64,000 nucleotides of DNA from Dermacentor variabilis (lineage: Eukaryota > Arthropoda > Arachnida > Ixodida > Ixodidae): the NCBI RefSeq assembly GCF_050947875.1, contig NC_134573.1, positions 71,487,315-71,551,314 of the forward strand, read 5' to 3'. Made by a program: the position numbers and the translations under genes. Positions 58,603 to 64,000 of this stretch are shown here, piece after piece. Within the stretch, counting starts at the first letter, position 1; every line of letters begins with the position of its first letter. Under the pieces are notes generated by a model. The model had not been told where the DNA came from. It was given only the letters and a program-made list of their open reading frames with translations, and searched no databases.

Positions 58603-58805
58603 CCCGCAAAGCTGGCTCAATGGCTATGAAGTGATGCTGCTGTGCGCGATGTCGCGAGGTCGATTCCCGGTTTCGGCGACTGTATTTTCATGGCGCTTAA
58701 ATGCAAGAACACTCGTGTGCTTAGGTAGGTTCACGTTAAAGAACCGCACGCGGTCGAAATTATTCCGTATTCCTTTGCTATACGGCGTTTCTGATACTGA
58801 AAACT
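58603..58805 (+). repeat. tRNA-Ser-like SINE (Ruka-like), diverged copy
   Basis: CCCGCAAAGCTGGCTCAATGG and GGTCGATTCCCGG (B-box-like) form the head. CACTCGTGTGCTTAGGTAGG, TTCACGTTAAAGAACC and TACGGCGTTTCTGATACTG follow in family order. It lies just beside the minus-strand Penelope-like element. Confidence 0.82.
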
Positions 58806-58929
58806 GCGCAGTTGAAGACGGGAAAATCGTAAAAACTGTGACAAGTATGGGAACGGACCCGCAACTTAACTTACTGAAAGAGAACACGAAAAATACATTC
58901 ATACAGAGCCGTTTTCATGCACCACATGG

Positions 58930-61090
58930 TGAGTCGTGAACATAGAAGAAATCAACGAACACTACGATCGCTAGTCATTCGTGCGACACTTGCTTGCAAG
59001 GTACGCAAATTATTTGTCTGCAGGGGATAATTACGGCTGGATGACGCACGCGTCTCTAAATATTCTGATAACGTCTCAACGATTTCCCGTTCTGTCTTTT
59101 CCGCTTCCTTCGTGCCTTCGCAGACCGGTTGACAGCCACATACTGGACAATGCCGTGCCAGATGCGAGCATCTCACAGTTTCTAGCAACTACTGATGCTC
59201 TCTCTGTCTGTTATTCTCACATCGAACACTTTTATCAATGTACGTTCCTCCGTAACTGAGTGGCAACTCGCAAACAACCTCGACTTTGCATGGGAAATAC
59301 AGGTGCACGTGTATGACGTGGCATCTGCCGATTCCACTTCTTGAAAGGTTTTCAGCTTTCCTTCGAACGGAAGCGCAAATCCTCGAAAGATTATCTGGAG
59401 CAGAAAAAAAAAAAGAAACAGTTCGTACCCCATACCGGCCGCCTATGTTCTTCAGTCCCCATGGGGCAATTTGTGTAAATAAGCAATTACTGTGGTCTTC
59501 CTGCACATACGTTGGCGTTTTTTCGTTCTTTTTTGTATTGTGCACGAACCTCCCCTGCTGAGATTATCATGTGGCATGTTGTCTTGATTATGTGGTCGGG
59601 GTAACCTACGGCTTCGAGCCTTGCCACCTGGACTTAAAAACTGGTCTGCGTCTTTTGCGTAGAGGACTTAAATACGACTGCTCGTTGTGTCGAGGTGGCT
59701 ACGCCATTTTTTAACTAACTTTTCAGAGGTTAGAGAAATAACTCGGCAACGGTTTCTTAGTTCTTCCATAATGAACAAGTATACAAGTTCGTCTCCGAAA
59801 TCGAGCACTAAATCTAAGAACTGCATTTGGTTGTCTCTCATTATTTCCACTGTGAATTCAAACCCCAGACTATGTTTTCGGAATATTTTTAGCCCCTTCA
59901 CCACTCCACTATTAAAACTCACCTTTGCAAGCAAGGTCAACTAGTCGTCGACGTATCTCATTATTTTACCAGTAAGTCCTGCTAGCTGCTCCTGAAGCTT
60001 CCTGTCCACACTCCTCACCCCCCCTCCTACCATCCAAAATGCTGCTAAAAACTGGTGCGAGCTTCAGGCCTATGCGCACGCTTGTCTTTAAGTGCAGCTT
60101 CATGTTCCCAGCAGCAAATCTGGATTTTAGGTGAAACGATAGTAGTTCTAGAAGATATTCAATTGCCGAATCTGTTTTTATTGTGATCTCCGCCGCGGCA
60201 TTGCGTCGCGTTACGGAAATCTTTACGCTTTCTCTAAGTACCTTGTGAGGTACAGAAAATACAGATCTTCGACGTCGACACTCACTACTACACAGGTTCC
60301 TGCATTCTGGTTTGAAAGGGAGTCGACAAGATCTTGTGAAATTTGTGTGTGTATGTGTGTGTATGTGTGTGTGTGTGTGTGTGTGTGGGGGGGTGATGTT
60401 GTGTGTGTGAAATTTTCAAAAGGGCCACCCAGTTGAAAACTTGAGAAGTGTTCATGAAGAAACGGTGACACCACAAAGTGCCACGCTTTTTCTTCAGAGA
60501 CCTTGGATCGGAATCATGTGTCTTTGCTGCAAAGGAAATGTCGAGATGTTGACCCTTTGCTTTCTTCTTCACCTGTTCTGCAATCTTGCCTGGGCACAAT
60601 CCTTTGAGCATACTGATCGCAAGTTGCTTGACTTCCGATTCCTTCTCGGACACTGTCCAAAAGTTCTTCAGTGCTTCATGCTTCATGGGCCTTCTACTTG
60701 TATACTCTGTTTGGCATGTCAACAAGGGACCTTCTTTATGCAAAATCAGCCCCCATAATCTCTTGCAGATGAACCATTCCATGAGGGGTCCCAGACGGGC
60801 TCCTTCTTTAGCCACTCTACTTGTTCTAGCCCCAATATCAACATAATCAGAAGCACAGCTCAGGCGCAGCTGCTCCGGATGATTCCTTATAGACACTGCT
60901 CTCAGAAACGCCAGCTTCAGTACAGGAAAAGGCGAGAGCTCGTGGGTGTGCTTGTGACCCTGGCGAAGGATGTGTAAACACTCCTGCGGTATATTGTGCT
61001 CACCTCCCGCAATAAGGACCTGCTCTTTTGCGGGCTGAGCACGTTGTTGCCTCTTGGGCAGCCGCTGTTGAACTCCCATTCACAAGAAGT
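58930..61090 (-). mobile_element. Penelope-like element, minus strand, decayed
   Basis: Penelope-like elements encode a reverse transcriptase followed by a GIY-YIG endonuclease. On the minus strand, from high to low coordinates, I see an N-terminal region (61079-60480) ending D-I-S-F-A-A-K-T-H and then S-V-D-V-E-D-L-Y-F (about 60270). R-Y-V-D-D follows at 59955-59944, and then a TAG at 59943-59941. After that come G-F-E-F-T-V-E and N-Q-M-Q-F-L-D-L, then the endonuclease with L-P-L-S-Y-G-G-T-Y-I (about 59260). L-A-R-H-C-P-V-C-G-C lies in 59188-58952, and R-E-I-V-E in the same frame. Frames change several times, and a (GT)n/(CA)n array at about 60340-60395 interrupts it. Confidence 0.8.
60338..60396. 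repeat. (GT)n microsatellite inside the Penelope-like element
   Basis: TGTGTGTATGTGTG-type repeats run into a G7 tract. On the minus strand they add a poly-Thr-His stretch to an otherwise Penelope-like frame. Confidence 0.95.
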
Positions 61091-61399
61091 CGCTGGCCCG
61101 ATCTGTAATTCGGATGCATTCCGCAGTCAGCATGGTCGCTACTCAGGCTGTCACTTTGGCTATCGCATGCTATCCGTAGCACGTCCTTGAAATGCCGTGC
61201 CTGCCGCCGTCATCTGGAACTCAGTGTCCGGCTAATTCTCCGTGAATGTTTTGCCGAAGGCTGGTTTCCGTTTGTAGCTTTGCGCTACATACGGGGGGAT
61301 GACAATTTTTCCCTTTCATGATAGTTCCTCCACCTTATGGGATTCTGCAGAACTAATTTGCCGAAGGCTCAATGCGTCCATAGAAAGCCCGAGCCTCTG

Positions 61400-62110
61400 G
61401 TGGGCCGGTTCATTACTCCTTGTACCACCATGTCTTTCTTGCATCGCAAACAGAAACTGCTTAATGAAGCTTTCATGGAAAGACTTAATATTGAAGGGAT
61501 AAAACATGAAAAAGACCCCGGTGTGCTAGAAATCTGCATGAAGATTGCGGAAAGCAGGGCAAGTTGAATGAGTTGTATACTTCAAAACCATACAAAGTCC
61601 GGGTGGTCTACCACTTCTCAGTGAGTTGTAGAGAAAACGTACATTGCCAAAAAGGGTAGGTGTGTGACCAAGAGACTGAGGAAGCATGATCAGTTGCTAG
61701 AAACTGCAACATATTTGCATCTGGCAGAGCATTGTCGAGTATGGTGGCGGCCAGTCGGTCTTGGAAAGACACGACGATTCTATCGAAAGAGGAAAGACAA
61801 ATCGGGAAATCATAAAGGTGTTCTGTATCAGAAGACAAGGAGACACATGCGTCGGCCAGCAGTCATTATCACTAATGGGCGAATAATTTGCATAATTTCG
61901 AAGCACGTGCCGCACGAATTATTATCTATCCTGGTGTTTGTTGCCTTTTTCTTTGTTCACAATTTACTAAGTGGTGTATGAAGGAGGAGCTGTAAGCATC
62001 TGTACTTTTGTGTGCCTCGTTTTAATAAATGAAGTTGTGAGTCTGCGCCCATCTCTGCCAGATTTCTTTTGGTTGTCCTGTCTCTACCTGCGCAGTTTTA
62101 TAGAATTCAA
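61400..62110 (+). mobile_element. Penelope-like element, plus-strand 3' part
   Basis: On the + strand the endonuclease region reads V-V-Y-H-F then S-C-R-E-N-V-H near 61600-61650. A conserved H-L-A-E-H-C-R-V segment lies near 61720 and N-H-K-G-V-L-Y downstream, parallel to the minus-strand copy. The DNA CTAGAAACTG, GCATCTGGCA and GCATTGTC words are shared by both copies in opposite orientation. A 3' UTR with TTTTAATAAATGAAG and AGTCTGCGCCC follows. The left boundary is uncertain. Most of the reverse transcriptase is absent. Confidence 0.7.
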
Positions 62111-62167
62111 CCCTACCGACTTGACCCGCTTTCCATACTTTTCATATCCCCTATGTTGCTGTGAATT

Positions 62168-62168
<1 letters not shown>

Positions 62169-62232
<64 letters not shown>

Positions 62233-62233
62233 G

Positions 62234-62276
<43 letters not shown>

Positions 62277-62278
62277 AT
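62169..62278. repeat. (TAAA)n tetranucleotide microsatellite
   Basis: About 110 bases of TAAA units with one G interruption (AAGTAAA near 62232). It separates the plus-strand Penelope-like tail from the following LINE fragment. Confidence 0.95.
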
Positions 62279-62464
62279 TCCGCGACGAGCCTCATGTGAC
62301 CCGAATGCGATGTTTCAGCTAGTGGTAAAGAATGTGAGACAGCTGGGAATAGGGATCTGAGATACGAACACGGATCGTTTATCCATACGTATATGGATAA
62401 ACGAAGGCAATAAACATATGTAAACACAGGAATAAACAATAACAGTAAAGGGAAAGAGAAATGC

Positions 62465-63475
62465 TGCCTCAATGAAACACGGAGCGCTGTGGGGATGCAA
62501 TAGGTACGAAGTGCTCCGGGGTATGTGGAAAGGGGTAATGGTTCCAGGACTTACATTTGGAAATGTGGTTGTTTAATTGAAACCAGGGGTACGATCAGGA
62601 CTGAATGGCAACCATAAGTCAGTGGGACGCCTCGCATTGGGCGCTCACAGGAACACTACAAATGAAGTTGTGCAGGGTGATATGGGCTGGACAAGTTTTG
62701 AAGTAAGGGAGACTCAAATTAAAATTAATTATGAGGGACAACTGAGAAATATGGAAGAAAGTAAATGGGCTGGGATGGTGCTGAGGTATTCGCACAGGAA
62801 AAAGATTGAATTACAGTGGAGGAAAAGAACTAGGAAGTTTACCACCAAGTATGGGGCCCATAGGGTGGGCAACACAGCAAGAAAGAACGTCAAGCGGAAA
62901 GTCAGTGAGGCTGAAATAATCTCACGGGTGGCGGCAATGGAAAAGAAACCTGCTATGAGTAACTACTTAAGGAAAAAAAAACGAAATCAGGAAAGAAACA
63001 ATTTATGATAACTTAAAGGAAAGCTCTTTGTTGTTCAAAGCGAGATCAGATTGCCTTAGAACACGCAATTATAAAGCGAGATATAAGAAGGAAGAAGAAG
63101 CATGTGTTTGCTGCGGCAAAACTAGGGAAACGATAGAGCATGTTTCATTAGAATGTGAAAATATCTGCCCAGCGGATGATTTAGGCACCTCGGGCCTCCT
63201 TGGAGCCCTCGGGTTGAGCGAGAGCAGGGGGAAAGTAAACATTTCCGCAATAGAGACTAGTAAGAGGCGAACACTAGGGAAAAGACAAAACAACGGAGGC
63301 GTACTAAAGCACAGTTCACAATAGGGGTTCAGAAAGTTTGGTTATGGGAATTCATTGTGAGTTTTATCCCTTTTTTCTTCCTTAACATAGGTAGGGCATT
63401 AGCAATATAGTAAGAGCTTGGTGATGCAACCCACCACCCACTTCCAAAAGGGATCCATCCTTCCATCTATGCAGC
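62465..63475 (+). mobile_element. LINE 3' fragment (polymerase C terminus, zinc motif and tail)
   Basis: The fragment reads R-Y-E-V-L-R-G-M-W-K-G and V-P-G-L-T-F-G-N, then meets a stop at about 62574. It continues in the open frame 62577-63008 (V-G-R-L-A-L-G-A-H, V-Q-G-D-M-G-W-T-S-F-E) and in 63028-63324 (L-F-K-A-R-S-D-C-L-R-T-R, then C-V-C-C-G-K-T-R-E-T-I-E-H-V-S-L-E-C, a C-x2-C-x8-H-x4-C zinc motif). This resembles the C-terminal part of LINE polyproteins common in ticks. The DNA ends GCTTGGTGATGCAACCCACC followed by ATCC-type repeats at about 63450-63475. The 5' part with the catalytic domains is missing. Confidence 0.72.
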
Positions 63476-63610
63476 GCGGTGGGCCAACAGTGCGAACGAC
63501 ACGAATATTTGCGGCCGGAGAATTCCGTCCGCTGTAAACGCTGGATGCCCCAGCGTGAACGAGCCTAATAGGCTACGCTCCAAAAGTGCTCAAAGCTCAT
63601 GCCCACGCAG

Positions 63611-63720
63611 GGGGACATTCCGTCTCACCGGGTGCCATGGCCCATTCCCGCGTTCATCAAAACCAGCGACGAGTACTGGCTGCTGCGACCGTCCAATTTC
63701 ACCATCAGCGTGCTGCCGAG
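63611..63720 (+). CDS. candidate internal exon of an unidentified gene, GC-type donor
   Basis: An acceptor-like CCCACGCAG at 63610 and CCGAG|GCAAGT at 63720/63721 bound a 110-base segment. AG|GCAAGT is the consensus of the rare GC-AG introns. Frame 2 gives a balanced peptide with W-P-I-P-A-F-I-K-T-S-D-E-Y-W and N-F-T-I-S-V-L-P (one N-glycosylation sequon). I do not recognise the family. All three + frames are open across it, so the protein-like look is the main evidence. The pyrimidine tract before the acceptor is weak, and an ATG at 63599 in the same frame gives an alternative start. Confidence 0.3.
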
Positions 63721-64000
63721 GCAAGTACTTAATTTAGAGTAGGGTTACTGGAAGTCTTGCCTGCCTCGCTAACCATTAGGCCAGCATGTGTATATATTAT
63801 TGTTAGTAGGCGTACCTTTACACTACTTGACATGCCTTTTTTGAGGAAGCGCATTGCGACTTGCTTTTTCTTTTTGCGGGCACTGTTGTCAGGAGGGGCT
63901 GCTTCATAACATTTTGGAAGAAAGACAAACTGAAACCAAACAAAAATATATAGTCGAGCCATATTGATTAATTATTCGTCTACACGTGTACAATCGTCTT
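63721..64000. other. right edge of the window, no gene seen
   Basis: AT-leaning sequence with no recognisable feature. If 63611-63720 is an exon, this is the beginning of its intron. Confidence 0.4.

Overview
The window reads as arthropod nuclear DNA, most likely from a hard tick (Ixodidae). The base composition is mixed. There is one clearly intact host protein gene with introns. Six copies of a tRNA-Ser-like SINE that looks like the tick family Ruka are present, together with an RTE-clade LINE ending in GAT repeats, a Ty3/gypsy LTR element, an I-type LINE with RNase H, Penelope-like elements and a short TTAGG-type motif. The species is an inference from repeat content; I could not run a search.

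Host gene. The best-supported gene is a neprilysin-like M13 zinc metallopeptidase on the + strand. Its membrane anchor and whole ectodomain lie in one exon (33259-35397). Upstream, two very short phase-0 exons (30206-30274 and 31928-31990) resemble each other, and a Met-initiated mini-exon lies at 4702-4719. Joined in phase 0 these would give a type II membrane protein of about 760 residues, close to the usual neprilysin length. The first intron would then be about 25.5 kb and would hold much of the mobile DNA. A second, unidentified coding exon may lie at 63611-63720 with a GC-type donor.

Layout. 1-4700: upstream flank, a GC-rich block and a possible promoter. 4702-30205: putative intron 1, holding a (CAA)49 microsatellite, a near-complete RTE LINE (about 9997-12826), a decayed RTE copy (about 13998-15700), hairpins, a (TCAA)n palindrome, a full-length gypsy element (21350-26444, minus strand) and a SINE. 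30206-35397: M13 exons 2-4. 35398-40076: 3' flank with one unexplained minus-strand ORF, a SINE and a possible terminal exon. 40077-43545: an RTE remnant split by a TTAA-flanked, THAP-bearing DNA transposon, next to a SINE with a perfect target duplication. 44705-44971: another SINE. 46155-51560: minus-strand I-type LINE plus the tail of another LINE. 51850-58930: mostly unannotated DNA with four SINE copies. 58930-62110: two Penelope-like copies in opposite orientation. 62169-63475: a (TAAA)n microsatellite and a LINE 3' fragment. 63611 to end: candidate exon.

Nearly every mobile element here is broken by nonsense codons, frameshifts or lost catalytic motifs, and I saw none I would call active. 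I found no rRNA gene, no functional tRNA gene and no CRISPR array. All element family names rest on motifs I recognised by eye; boundaries marked 'about' are estimates.
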